From: UBA2779 sp965232615
GTDB taxonomy: Bacteria; Spirochaetota; Spirochaetia; DSM-2461
Direction of reading: 5' to 3'
Length of the DNA: 64,000 nt
NCBI GenBank assembly: GCA_965232615.1
Contig: OZ246985.1
Location: forward strand, 1,364,001 to 1,428,000
Part shown: one piece after another, positions 16,778-26,220 of the stretch
Layout of the letters: every line of letters begins with the position of its first letter
Position numbering within the stretch: the first letter of the stretch is position 1
Notes under the pieces: generated by a model
What the model saw: only the letters and a program-made list of their open reading frames with translations
Databases searched by the model: none
Told to the model about the DNA's origin: nothing
Made by a program: the position numbers and the translations under genes

Positions 16778-18238
16778 ATGACACTGCTCTGGTATGATCT
16801 CGAAACCTTTGGTTTCCATTCCCGTTATGACAGAATTGCCCAGTTCGCGGCCATACGGACTGATGAAAATCTCAAACAACTGGAAGACCCGGTCGTGTAT
16901 TATGGCAAACTCAGTCCCGATTATCTCCCCGATCCTATGTCATGTCTGCTCACCGGTATCACACCCCAGGAAGCCAATACCAGGGGAATTATTGAAGTCG
17001 AACTCATACAGGCAATTGATAGGCAGTTTTCCAGACCTGGAACCTGCATCCTTGGATACAATAGCATTGCCTTTGATGATGAATTCATCCGCAATCTTTA
17101 CTACAGAAATTTTTATGATCCCTACAGGCGTGAGTGGGCAAACGGTAATTCCAGATGGGATATCCTGAATCTGGCTCGAGCCACAAGAGACTTAAGACCC
17201 GAAGGTATAATCTGGCCGGTTAACGAAGAAGGCAGACCTTCAGTTAAACTGGATCTGTTGGCTGAAGCGAATAACCTGCACCATGAATATGCCCACGATG
17301 CCTTATCCGATGTTAAAGCCACTATAGCAGTTGCAAACCTGATCAAAATGAAACAGCCTAAACTCTTCAAGTGGGCGTGGCAGCATCGAACCAGAAATCA
17401 GGCTCGTACCCTTATTGATCTGGAAGACCGCACTCCACTGATCCATACATCAGAAGTGCATTACAGCCGTAAGGGCTATACAACACTGGTTTGTCCTCTT
17501 GTCACCGATCCTGAGTTGAGAAACACCATTTACGCCTTTGACCTCCGCTCCGATCCAGAACCTCTACTTACGCTCCCTGATAATGAAATTCGCCATCGTA
17601 TCTTCACTCCAACACAGGAACTGGAGGCCGAAGGCATATCTCGTATCCCTCTCAAAGGGATTCATATGAACAAGGCACCATTTCTTGCACCTCGTTCCGT
17701 TCTTGATCACAATATGGCCAACCGGCTGGGTATTGATCCTATTCTGGCCGAAGAACGCTGGAAGAGAATCAAGGGTGACCCTCATATTGCTGGGAAACTC
17801 AGAAAAGTCTTTTCCAGGGGACAGGATTGGGGATCAATAGATGACCCGGACTTCCAGATTTATGATCGATTCTTTCCTGATGAAGATAAGGAGGTGCTGG
17901 CCGAAATCCGGCAGACAGTTCCGGAAAAACTCATGCAGTTGAACCCGGGGGCCAGGGATTCACGGATACCGGAAATGCTCCGCCGATACATTGGTCGAAA
18001 CTACCCCGATCACCAGGATGATGAAACAAGCCGCAGGTGGAAGAGTTTCTGTGCTTCACGCATTCTTTTTCCTCCTGTCCCCGGTGTATCCGACCTGGGT
18101 GAATATCGGAAGCGAATTATGGCATGGATGGAAAATGATAACCTGGAAGCAGAGAAGAAGCCCATTCTCAAATCTCTGCAGGAATATGGAGATATGCTGG
18201 AACAGGAACTGCTTGGCCTGGATACGGAGTTATCATGA
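16778..18238 (+). CDS. sbcB: exodeoxyribonuclease I
   Basis: The 486-residue protein carries the DnaQ-like exonuclease motifs: YDLETFGFHSRYDRIAQFA (Exo I, metal-binding Asp and Glu), GYNSIAFDDEFIRN (Exo II) and HEYAHDALSDVKATIAVANL (Exo III His and Asp). The SH3-like and helical ExoI C-terminal domains follow. It degrades single-stranded DNA 3' to 5' in recombination and mismatch repair. The length matches the proteobacterial enzyme (about 475). A TATTAT box near 16750 and a GGAAG site at 16763 precede the ATG. Its stop overlaps the next start by 4 bases. Confidence 0.93.
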   Translation: MTLLWYDLETFGFHSRYDRIAQFAAIRTDENLKQLEDPVVYYGKLSPDYLPDPMSCLLTGITPQEANTRGIIEVELIQAIDRQFSRPGTCILGYNSIAFDDEFIRNLYYRNFYDPYRREWANGNSRWDILNLARATRDLRPEGIIWPVNEEGRPSVKLDLLAEANNLHHEYAHDALSDVKATIAVANLIKMKQPKLFKWAWQHRTRNQARTLIDLEDRTPLIHTSEVHYSRKGYTTLVCPLVTDPELRNTIYAFDLRSDPEPLLTLPDNEIRHRIFTPTQELEAEGISRIPLKGIHMNKAPFLAPRSVLDHNMANRLGIDPILAEERWKRIKGDPHIAGKLRKVFSRGQDWGSIDDPDFQIYDRFFPDEDKEVLAEIRQTVPEKLMQLNPGARDSRIPEMLRRYIGRNYPDHQDDETSRRWKSFCASRILFPPVPGVSDLGEYRKRIMAWMENDNLEAEKKPILKSLQEYGDMLEQELLGLDTELS

Positions 18239-19152
18239 CCCCGGATTTAACAAATTCTCTGGTTATTGGTATTTCTTCTCGAGCTCTTTTTGATCTTGAA
18301 AAGGAAAATCGCATCTTTGAAAAAGAGGGACTGGAAGCTTATTCCAGGTTCCAGCAGGAAAATGAAGGGAGAATTCTGGAGCCCGGTACTGCATTCCCAT
18401 TGATCAATGCCCTCCTGAAGCTCAATGAAAAAATCGGAGAACATCTGGTTGAGGTTGTTATCATGAGTCAGAATAACCCTCAAACAGGGCTTCGCATCAT
18501 GCACTCTGTTGACTTCCATAATCTGGATATTACCCGAGCAGCATTCTCTGGTGGTGCCCCCATTGGCCCGAACCTTGCAGCCTTCAGTGTTGATCTTTTT
18601 CTGTCCAAAAACTTTGACGATGTCCAGGATGCCGCGGATCAGGGAGTGGCAGCCGCCCAGCTTTATTCCCCTCCTGAAGCATTCAATCCGGATACCGATG
18701 AAATTCGTATTGCCTTTGATGGAGATGCGGTTCTATTCAGTGAAGAAGCGGAAGTTCTCTTCAAACAGCAGGGATTGGATGCCTTTCTGGAAAATGAGAC
18801 AATTTTTGCGAAGATCCCCTTACCTGAAGGACCTTTTGGCCGGGTACTGCAGACACTTTCCCGCATCAAGAAGGCTTCCAGTGAACCGTTGGTTCGAATT
18901 GCTCTGGTTACTGCCCGAAACAGACCGGCACATGAGAGGGTCATACTCACCTTACGAGGCTGGGGTGTGAATGTTGATGAGGCCTATTTCCTTGGAGGAT
19001 TGTCCAAGGATCAGATTCTCAAGGCTTTCAATGCCCATATTTACTTTGATGATCAAGACCAGTACGCGAGATCTGTCTCTCACCATGTGCCGTCAGGTAG
19101 AGTTCCTTACAAACGGACATCTCCACTCTACAAACCAGGATCTGATACCTGA
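18235..19152 (+). CDS. cytosolic 5'-nucleotidase I-like protein
   Basis: The 305-residue product resembles the NT5C1/cN-I group. It contains SSRALFDLEKENRIFEKEGL at the N-terminus, VVIMSQNNPQTGLRIMHSV and the HAD-like motif IAFDGDAVLFSEEAE with its Asp pair. These enzymes remove phosphate from nucleoside monophosphates in the cytoplasm. The first HAD Asp region of family members often reads A-S-R-ALFD, as here. Start and stop overlap with sbcB (ATGA) indicates translational coupling, so nucleotides released by ExoI may be its substrate; that link is an inference. Confidence 0.8.
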   Translation: MTPDLTNSLVIGISSRALFDLEKENRIFEKEGLEAYSRFQQENEGRILEPGTAFPLINALLKLNEKIGEHLVEVVIMSQNNPQTGLRIMHSVDFHNLDITRAAFSGGAPIGPNLAAFSVDLFLSKNFDDVQDAADQGVAAAQLYSPPEAFNPDTDEIRIAFDGDAVLFSEEAEVLFKQQGLDAFLENETIFAKIPLPEGPFGRVLQTLSRIKKASSEPLVRIALVTARNRPAHERVILTLRGWGVNVDEAYFLGGLSKDQILKAFNAHIYFDDQDQYARSVSHHVPSGRVPYKRTSPLYKPGSDT

Positions 19153-19418
19153 ACACAGTTTTCCAGTTGCAGGAATCCTGTAGAGCTTGAAGTCAATCCA
19201 GCCGGTCGGTGAGGATCCCTGCTGAGGGAGAAATATGACAGCAAGTTGGAGCAATATAGAAATCAGAGTGATAGTCTTATTTGAAAACAGAAGAGTCAAT
19301 CTTTAAGCTGAGGAACGCAAAGGCAGTTATCAAGAAGTACAGATCTCCATTTTTATCAGAGGCATACCCTCTTTCATTTAACAGGTCTGAATCAGCATAT
19401 GATTTTGAGAATAACACT

Positions 19419-20885
19419 TCATTTTTCAATCTTCCTGACATTCCGGAAACTTTTTAGTAATTCACGAAGAAATATGGATATTCGCCCAACCGAAGGAATG
19501 TGCAGTTTTTCATCCGGTGAATGGGGTTGTATTATTGTGGGACCGAAAGAAATCATATCCATATCTGGATAATGGGATCCTATGGCTCCACATTCCAGAC
19601 CGGCATGAGTGATCTCAACAATGGAATCCTTGCCGGAAACTTTTTTCCAAATCCGCCTGGCTTGATTGAGCAGTTCAGACTGTTTCCGGGGTTCCCAGGG
19701 TGGATAGTGGTTACCTGTCGTACAGGTTCCTCCACAGAGTCGAGCCAGACTTTTCATTATCATGACATAGTCATCGCCACGACTCATCACAGAACTCCTG
19801 ATGTTTGTAAGAATTTTCACTGCTGATCCCTCTGTATAAAGGATGGCAAAATTCATACTGGTTTCGACAATCCCTTTTACATCGGTAGACATATGCTTAA
19901 CCCCATTGGGAATCATTCGCAGGGTATCCAGCATCTTTTTACTGTCATGGGGGGATAATAAACCTTTTTTGGGTATTTCATCCTTAGAGAGTTTCAGGAA
20001 TAAATTCTTCTCAACAGCAGTATTTTCATTTCTTAGAACAGCTCCTGATTCGGAAATAAGCTCTTCCAGTCTGGTCAGGTGGTTTAAGGGAACCGCAACC
20101 AGACTCCTGGCTTCCCGCGGGATGGCATTATGAGCTGTACCGCCGGATATCTCACCTGCAAATGCTTCCGGGATGACATCGAAGATATTATTCAAAACCC
20201 TGGTCAATAAAACATTGGCATTAGCCTTGTTCAGATGGATTTCAGTTCCTGAATGGCCTCCTTCCAGTCCACCAACTTCAATTCTTCTTACTGCGTATCC
20301 CTTTGGAACAGGTTGCAGGCGAACAGGGAAGCTGAGATTAATATCCATGCCCCCAGCACATCCAACCGTAAAAATACCTTCATCTTCAGAGTCCAGGTTT
20401 AGCAGTATATTGCCAGACAGGAAATCAGGTTTAAGATTCTGAGCACCGACAAGACCTGACTCTTCATCAGAAGTAATAAGAATTTCCAATTCTGGATGCT
20501 CCGATTCAGTATCAGTAACGAGATCAAAGAAAATGGCCAGAGCAATGGCGTTGTCGGCACCAAGACTTGTATCCTTTGCCCGGAGCCATTCTCCATCCTG
20601 CCATGATGTAATAGGATCATTCTGAAAATCATGCTTCACTCCGGATCTTTTTTCACAAACCATATCCATGTGCCCCTGAAGAATAATTATTGGAGCTTTT
20701 TCGTATCCACTCGTGGCCGGAACCTTGATTAGAATGTTCCATACATCGTCAGTACTCACTGAAAAACCATGTTCCCTGCCCCAGTTCATCAACCAGGGGT
20801 GGATTTTTTCCAGATGGTGAGATTGACGGGGTATTGTATTAATTGCATTGAATATTTCAAGAATTCTATTAGTGGGATCAGACAT
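19419..20885 (-). CDS. pepD: aminoacyl-histidine dipeptidase (peptidase D)
   Basis: The 488-residue protein matches M20C peptidase D. It begins with FNAINTIPRQSHHLEKIHPW and carries the metal motif ILQGHMDMVCEK, then SLGADNAIALA and the general-base region ITSDEESGLVGAQNL. Further conserved signatures are VGGLEGGHSGTEIHLNKANA and HAGLECGAIG near the C-terminus. It hydrolyses Xaa-His dipeptides such as carnosine in the cytoplasm. The start overlaps the end of lnt by 8 bases, so the pair forms one transcription unit on the minus strand. Confidence 0.93.
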   Translation of the reverse strand: MSDPTNRILEIFNAINTIPRQSHHLEKIHPWLMNWGREHGFSVSTDDVWNILIKVPATSGYEKAPIIILQGHMDMVCEKRSGVKHDFQNDPITSWQDGEWLRAKDTSLGADNAIALAIFFDLVTDTESEHPELEILITSDEESGLVGAQNLKPDFLSGNILLNLDSEDEGIFTVGCAGGMDINLSFPVRLQPVPKGYAVRRIEVGGLEGGHSGTEIHLNKANANVLLTRVLNNIFDVIPEAFAGEISGGTAHNAIPREARSLVAVPLNHLTRLEELISESGAVLRNENTAVEKNLFLKLSKDEIPKKGLLSPHDSKKMLDTLRMIPNGVKHMSTDVKGIVETSMNFAILYTEGSAVKILTNIRSSVMSRGDDYVMIMKSLARLCGGTCTTGNHYPPWEPRKQSELLNQARRIWKKVSGKDSIVEITHAGLECGAIGSHYPDMDMISFGPTIIQPHSPDEKLHIPSVGRISIFLRELLKSFRNVRKIEK

Positions 20886-22509
20886 GTAAATTTCCTGTTT
20901 CTTTATTTCTGCGCCATCTTATCAATATGAGGGCAGCAGCCAGTAAGGGTATTGTAAGTATTATAATGACTTTTTCAAGCCAGTCACCCCACCGGGTGTA
21001 AAGAGTTGTTATGTCATCATATACAGGAACTTCACCAATAAGATGTCCCTGAGTAAAAGGAGGAAGTATCTGTGTTACTTTTCCATTGGGATCGATGACA
21101 CAGGTGATACCGGCTGTGGATGATCTTACCACGCTACGTCGGTTTTCCACAGCCCTGAAAATGGCCATGGTCATGTGCTGAATAGCACAGGCTGGCTCAG
21201 GGCTCCATGAATCATTGGTTGTATTCACCATTATCTGTGCCCCTTCCCGGACAAAATTCCGGGCAAGATAACCAAAGGTGTCTTCAAAACAGATAAATGG
21301 GCTTACCCTGGGACCATCCCATTTTGAGAGGGAGAATACCTTGTATTCACTTCCTTTCCCATAAAGAGGAGTATCCTGTGATGCAATGTAATCGGACAGG
21401 CGTGGAAAGACTTCTGCATAGGGAAAATGTTCCGAGAAAGGAACCAGATGTATTTTCCTGTACCGATCTATGATCTCATTACCATCAAAGAGCAGGACGG
21501 CATTATAATCCAGTCTTTTTCCGGCAATCAGTTCTCCATCGTTATTGCCAATCAGTATGGGAATATCCTTCCCATCAAGGAAACTACTGAGCTTGTTGAT
21601 GAGGTCAACCTTCATTCTGTCCTTTCTGTACTTGAGATGCCATTCAATGGATGGAACAAATGAGGTCTCAGACCATACAACCGCATCCGGTTCTTCCTCC
21701 AATGCTGTTTGACTTTCTTCAATAAGAGCCTTTAGAGCAATACGCCAGGCATTAATACCTGTCAGCCAGGTGTTGACATTGTGCTGTATGAGAGCGGGCC
21801 GCCAGATGGGACTCTCTCTGTAATCGACCCTGGACACCAACCCATAGATATTTGCTGCAAGGATAGATACCAGAAAAGCTATTCCGGGAATCACCCATCG
21901 TCTGGATGGTTTTCTCCAGCCCTGTAACGGACTGAATCCTGATTTCAGGTGTAGAAATCCCACATTAAGAAGCCAGCCTCCAATAAGGAAGGAGGGAAAG
22001 GCTACCAGCAGACTCACACCCATCACTCCGAATATATCGACAATTGCAATAAGACTCCGCCATTCATACTGCGTATAGCCGATAATTCCATAGGAATAAC
22101 CCAGAAAACCCTTGGTTCGAACTACCTCGAATGCAGCCCAGACTAACCATTGAGCCAGCCAGCCATATCGTGAAAAGCTTCGATCCACCAGGAGAAGAAT
22201 TGGGAAAAGAATGAAAAACCACCCTGCGTAAATCGTTGGAACCAGTACAAAACTGACCGGATTAAAAGTTGCCAACCAGAAATTGAAGAGGGCATAAGTG
22301 ATGTATCCATAAGCAACACCCCATAGGGGAGATGTCCACCATGAAATTCTTCTAACAAGGAGTACAACCGGGATCAGGCTGATCCAGGCTACTGGAGCCC
22401 AGCCCCAGTCTGCAATAAAACTCGGGAAACTCAGTGCAAAGAGCAGAGCGCCAGCAAGGAGCAGGCCTGTATCAATGACCCATTTCGATATTAGCTGACT
22501 CTTTTTCAT
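20878..22509 (-). CDS. lnt: apolipoprotein N-acyltransferase
   Basis: The 543-residue product has about six N-terminal membrane segments (to about residue 200), a periplasmic CN-hydrolase domain and a final membrane helix near the C-terminus. The catalytic triad is recognisable: Glu in VVWSETSFVPS, Lys in YRKIHLVPFSEHFPYAE and Cys in SPFICFEDTFG. Lnt adds the third acyl chain to the N-terminal Cys of lipoproteins in the inner membrane. This fits the many lipoprotein genes in the window. It is cotranscribed with pepD. Confidence 0.93.
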   Translation of the reverse strand: MKKSQLISKWVIDTGLLLAGALLFALSFPSFIADWGWAPVAWISLIPVVLLVRRISWWTSPLWGVAYGYITYALFNFWLATFNPVSFVLVPTIYAGWFFILFPILLLVDRSFSRYGWLAQWLVWAAFEVVRTKGFLGYSYGIIGYTQYEWRSLIAIVDIFGVMGVSLLVAFPSFLIGGWLLNVGFLHLKSGFSPLQGWRKPSRRWVIPGIAFLVSILAANIYGLVSRVDYRESPIWRPALIQHNVNTWLTGINAWRIALKALIEESQTALEEEPDAVVWSETSFVPSIEWHLKYRKDRMKVDLINKLSSFLDGKDIPILIGNNDGELIAGKRLDYNAVLLFDGNEIIDRYRKIHLVPFSEHFPYAEVFPRLSDYIASQDTPLYGKGSEYKVFSLSKWDGPRVSPFICFEDTFGYLARNFVREGAQIMVNTTNDSWSPEPACAIQHMTMAIFRAVENRRSVVRSSTAGITCVIDPNGKVTQILPPFTQGHLIGEVPVYDDITTLYTRWGDWLEKVIIILTIPLLAAALILIRWRRNKETGNLHV

Positions 22510-22627
22510 CTGAACAGACTAGCATGCCTTTCGAGACCATACAATAAGAGATTATCAGCGTAAATGCCTTTCCCATAATTTGCGTTTGTATTAGAATATA
22601 TGAATAGATTATGGGTCAGGAGGTTCT

Positions 22628-23272
22628 ATGAAGAAAGTAGTTATTGTCGCAACACTTATTATGCTGGGAGGTGTCGTTTGCGCTGATGGTCATTTGAAGT
22701 TTGGTAGTCCCGAAGGGGACTGGGGGGTACGCAATAAGGGGCTTTTCCAAAAAGATGCTGATGCACCCCGAGCAAAAACCTGGGTTCGTGTCTTTCAGGA
22801 TGGTTCGATGAACTATGAATTCATCATGAAGTACGAAGGTGGTGCCGAAGATGGTCATGGAGGTGTTGGAATACATATACTCAGTGATACAATGCCTGTG
22901 GGGAAGAGTTGGGGTATGGGTGATTCATGGCTGCTCTGGCTGAACTACGACACATCTCCCATCAGCTCTGACATACCTGAGGGATTAAGTGCTCAGGTGT
23001 ACAAAAGTTCTTCAGACTCTGATATGGAATTGATTGATTCGATTTCTTTAAGAGATATTGAGCCTCTTGCAGTCCGATACCTGTATTCAGAGATTCCTGT
23101 GAAACTGACTTATGTAGCCAGTTTGGGAAGGATATTGATAGCTGACCCCCGTGGCAAAACAGCAGGGTGGTATATTGACCTCCCAGGTGGTCAGAATGAA
23201 ACAGGGCAATATGTTGCTGTGCGTACAAACGGTGTCAGAATAAGCTTCACAGCACAGGATGTCGAATTATAA
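22628..23272 (+). CDS. secreted protein of unknown function
   Basis: The 214-residue protein starts with a typical signal peptide (MKKVVIVATLIMLGGVVCAD) probably cleaved after VCA, and the rest is hydrophilic and beta-rich. No catalytic or binding motif stands out; GWYIDLPGGQNETGQYVAVR near the end is distinctive. A clear AGGAGG site (22618-22623) precedes the ATG. The stop overlaps the next gene by 14 bases. Its start region faces away from lnt. I do not recognise a family. Confidence 0.7.
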   Translation: MKKVVIVATLIMLGGVVCADGHLKFGSPEGDWGVRNKGLFQKDADAPRAKTWVRVFQDGSMNYEFIMKYEGGAEDGHGGVGIHILSDTMPVGKSWGMGDSWLLWLNYDTSPISSDIPEGLSAQVYKSSSDSDMELIDSISLRDIEPLAVRYLYSEIPVKLTYVASLGRILIADPRGKTAGWYIDLPGGQNETGQYVAVRTNGVRISFTAQDVEL

Positions 23273-23867
23273 ATCTGACAAAGAAACGAAACGTATTGAA
23301 GTTATATCTTCTTTGAAGGCACTGAGTCCCAAACAGCGGAATCTTGCAGAAGTACAGGCAGGAAATCAGTTAGCGTCAACTCAGTGCTGGAAATCAGCTC
23401 ACTGCATACTTGTCTACATATCAGTGCCGATTGAACTGGGAACTGAGTATGTTATCAGAAATGCCTGGCATAGTGGTAAAAATGTTTTTTCTCCACGGGT
23501 TAATGGAGAGAATCTCGAGTTTTGGAAAATTGATTCATGGGAGAACTCATTTATCACGGGCAGCTTTGGTCTACGTGAACCGAAATCCCGGATAAAACTA
23601 TGGAAAATGACCGACTATCCTGGAACAACGTTAATCATTGTTCCAGGCTTAGCCTTTGATATAAAGGGTCGAAGACTTGGTCGTGGAGGTGGCTTCTATG
23701 ATAGATTCTTGTCTCAGATGAGAGTTGAAGCAGAGAAGGCTGGTTTTGAACAACCTGTATGCCTTGGATTTGCATTCAAGGAACAGATTTTTACTGCTAT
23801 TCCATTTGAATCCCATGATATGAAGATGGACGGATTAGTGTCTCCAGATCTTGTAAGAAAAACCTAG
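23259..23867 (+). CDS. 5-formyltetrahydrofolate cyclo-ligase
   Basis: The 202-residue product contains the family's ATP/folate signature IIVPGLAFDIKGRRLGRGGG followed by FYDRFL, and an N-terminal Lys/Arg-rich region. It converts 5-formyl-THF to 5,10-methenyl-THF with ATP in the cytoplasm. The length is normal (about 190-200). It overlaps the preceding secreted-protein gene by 14 bases. The TAG stop coincides with the first bases of a MITE-B copy, so that element sits exactly at the 3' end of the gene. Confidence 0.9.
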   Translation: MSNYKSDKETKRIEVISSLKALSPKQRNLAEVQAGNQLASTQCWKSAHCILVYISVPIELGTEYVIRNAWHSGKNVFSPRVNGENLEFWKIDSWENSFITGSFGLREPKSRIKLWKMTDYPGTTLIIVPGLAFDIKGRRLGRGGGFYDRFLSQMRVEAEKAGFEQPVCLGFAFKEQIFTAIPFESHDMKMDGLVSPDLVRKT

Positions 23868-24188
23868 TGTCAGAAAGCTTGTTGTAACCAGATATTGTTT
23901 AAGGGCACCTCTAAAAAACCTTATTTGTTTTTGGCTTGATCTTTTCCTCGCTGCTACGTTGTCAAAATGCTTACGTAATCAGGTGTGTACCGCAGGAGCA
24001 AAGCTCCGAGGAACACACCGCCAACCGCTTAATCTAGCTCCGCTTTTGCCGCCTTGTATCAAGAAAAAATTTATCAGGTGCGTACCGCAGGAGCAAAGCT
24101 CCGAGGAACGCACCGCCAACCGCTTAATCTAGCTCCGCTTTTGCCGCCTTGTATCAAGAAAAAATTTAATCAGGTGTGTACCGCAGGG

Positions 24189-25880
24189 GTCTGTGTCAGA
24201 AACACCTTGCCAACCGAACAGATAGTGTCACTTGATTTTTCTCGAATCCGTCACGATTTTCAGTATCGGCCCGATGAATCGCCCATCTGGCCAATATCCG
24301 GCCAAAACAAGCCGCAAATAAGGCAAAAAGTGAATACAGACTGAAAATAAGAGAACTCAGGGGCCTTAAAACTCCCACAGTTCCCATCTTACGCAGGTTA
24401 TATGCCAGCATATACAGATAAGATTCAGCCTGCACACTCTCCAGCCCCCGCAGGCTGAAATGAGTGAAGTGCTGATTATGTTTCATGTCTCCAAAAACGC
24501 TCTCAACCTCATTGCTCCGGCGTGAATATAATCTCCGGCCTGTATCCGTCTGCAATCGGGTTTTTGCCCTTTGCTGCTGATAGCGATAATGCCGATTGAC
24601 TTCCAGTCTTTTGTAATCTTTATCTTCACCTATACAGGATGATTTGTGGGGACAAATGCCGCAGAAATCACAAATATAAACACTGGAAGCAAAGTATAAA
24701 AGCTCATCTTCTTTCCGCATCTTATAGCCGGCGGGACAATGAATCTCGCCGGCATCATTCATTTTGAACTTGAAATGCTTATACCGGGTTTGGGCCGAAT
24801 TTTTATTTTCAGCCCAATACCCCGGATATTTTATATAGGCTCCCATACCGTGATGTTCAAGATAATCATAATTGTTTCTATAACCGTAACCTGCATCGGC
24901 TATGACATTTTGAGGGCCGCCAATTCCCAGCGCCTCTCGTTTCGCCATATGTTCTATAAACACCTTGCCGTCATTGGCATTCTGATGAACTGTTACACCG
25001 GTTACAAATCCATCCTGTGTGCCGATTTGAAGATTATAAGCCGGAAGAGTTTCGTCATTCTTCATCCTCATGAAAGTCGCGTCTTCGTCTGTTTTGCTGT
25101 AAGAGTTGCGCTCTCCCAAAGTTTCCTGCTGTTTTTCATATTCTGCTATTCTGGATGATTCCTCTTTTAATTTTTTAGACAGACTTTTCTTTTTCCTTCG
25201 GGTTGACTTTGAATCTGTATCTTCATCAATACTCTCTTCAACCTTCTCTGCCGCAGCGTTCAAACCTTCAGGGTCGGTATCCTGTGGTATTTCCACATCG
25301 TTTAACCGGTTGGCTTCATCAATTATTTCCGATGCCCGCTGACGAGCCATGTCTTTGTATCGCTCACTGTTCTTTTTCCAAATCACTTTGTGTTTGTTCG
25401 CGTCAGCTTTTACCTTCGTGCCGTCTACAAAATAATCTTCTCCTTTGATGTATCCTTCGTTCAAAAGAACCAGCACGACTTCGGCGAAAACTTCTTCCAG
25501 AATCTCTTTGAAATACTTTCCCCGAAACCGATTGATCGTAATAAAATCAGGACGCTGGTATGCACAAATCCACATAAAGTTGATATCTCTTTTAACTGCT
25601 TTCTCCAGCTTGCGACAGGAGTATATCCCTTGTGTATAACCGTAGAGCAACAGTTTCATCATCATAGATGGATTATATGGAGGATAACCGCGCTCTCCCT
25701 TAAAAGGTTTGCACAGTAACTCGCTATTTAGCTGGTCAATAACCCGGCTGACAACTCTGACGGTATCGTCCTGGTCAATCAATTCGCTCAGGTTCGGTGG
25801 CAGCAGCATTTGTTCATTCATGTCATAAGGGCGGAACTTCATACTTTAGTTTACCAGATTTTTTATTACTGACACAGCCC
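24189..25880 (-). mobile_element. IS1182-family insertion sequence, apparently intact
   Basis: The element is about 1.69 kb with short inverted ends: CTGTGTCAGAAA on the left and CTGTGTCAGTAA on the complement of the right. It holds a single long transposase gene whose stop overlaps the left end. It lies in the apex of a MITE-A hairpin (CCGCAGG...CCGAGG). A 37-bp piece of its right end is present again at 49661-49697. Confidence 0.85.
24196..25842 (-). CDS. IS1182-family transposase
   Basis: The 548-residue protein begins MKFRPYDMNEQMLLPPNLSE, the usual IS1182 start. It continues with the DUF772-like segment YPPYNPSMMMKLLLYGYTQG and YSCRKLEKAVKRDINFMWI. The DDE-type core includes DYFVDGTKVKADANKHK (first Asp), NVIADAGYGYRNNYDYL (second Asp) and the C-terminal EVESVFGDMKHNQHFTHFSL (Glu). 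A Cys cluster (ICDFCGICPHKSSC) lies between, as in this family. The frame is full length, with no stops, so the element could be active. Confidence 0.93.
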   Translation of the reverse strand: MKFRPYDMNEQMLLPPNLSELIDQDDTVRVVSRVIDQLNSELLCKPFKGERGYPPYNPSMMMKLLLYGYTQGIYSCRKLEKAVKRDINFMWICAYQRPDFITINRFRGKYFKEILEEVFAEVVLVLLNEGYIKGEDYFVDGTKVKADANKHKVIWKKNSERYKDMARQRASEIIDEANRLNDVEIPQDTDPEGLNAAAEKVEESIDEDTDSKSTRRKKKSLSKKLKEESSRIAEYEKQQETLGERNSYSKTDEDATFMRMKNDETLPAYNLQIGTQDGFVTGVTVHQNANDGKVFIEHMAKREALGIGGPQNVIADAGYGYRNNYDYLEHHGMGAYIKYPGYWAENKNSAQTRYKHFKFKMNDAGEIHCPAGYKMRKEDELLYFASSVYICDFCGICPHKSSCIGEDKDYKRLEVNRHYRYQQQRAKTRLQTDTGRRLYSRRSNEVESVFGDMKHNQHFTHFSLRGLESVQAESYLYMLAYNLRKMGTVGVLRPLSSLIFSLYSLFALFAACFGRILARWAIHRADTENRDGFEKNQVTLSVRLARCF

Positions 25881-26220
25881 CCGAGGAACGCACCACCACT
25901 TCGTCAATTTCCTAAAGCTGTTTTTTAGAGGTACCCTTGAGTAATAGTTTGATTCGGCGAATTATTCCCAGGATTGATAAGGAAATCGACCAGAAGGGTA
26001 TATCATAAATGCTTTTCTGTAAGATTTAATTCGCTAATTATAGGAAATATCTTAATTAACAGGCTTTCTGACACAGCAAAAGTATCGATAGGTAAGATCT
26101 ACCTCAACAATATCTTTTTTTTTATTCAATCCTCCGCCTATAGCGAAAATGGGCATCTGATTTCAGGAAGAGTTGTCATATTGGAGATTATGTGTGTACA
26201 ATGATGGACTGGGAGGGCAG

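Larger units (their letters stand above)
23903..25936. mobile_element. MITE-A copy 4, split by an IS1182-type element
   Basis: The left terminus GGGCACCTCTAAAAAACC is at 23903 and the right terminus GTTTTTTAGAGGTACCC ends at 25936. The flanks TTAA and TTGA differ at one position, so a decayed target duplication is possible. The left part holds two complete hairpin modules and half of a third. The IS lies in the loop of that third hairpin. Confidence 0.85.
23866..26075. mobile_element. MITE-B copy 2, interrupted by MITE-A and IS1182
   Basis: The left end AGTGTCAGAAAGCTTGTT (23866) and right end AACAGGCTTTCTGACAC (to about 26075) form the MITE-B inverted repeat. Between them lies MITE-A copy 4, itself split by an intact IS1182-type element. 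Without the inserts this copy is about 170 bp. Three layers of nesting give the order of events: MITE-B first, then MITE-A, then the IS. Confidence 0.65.
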
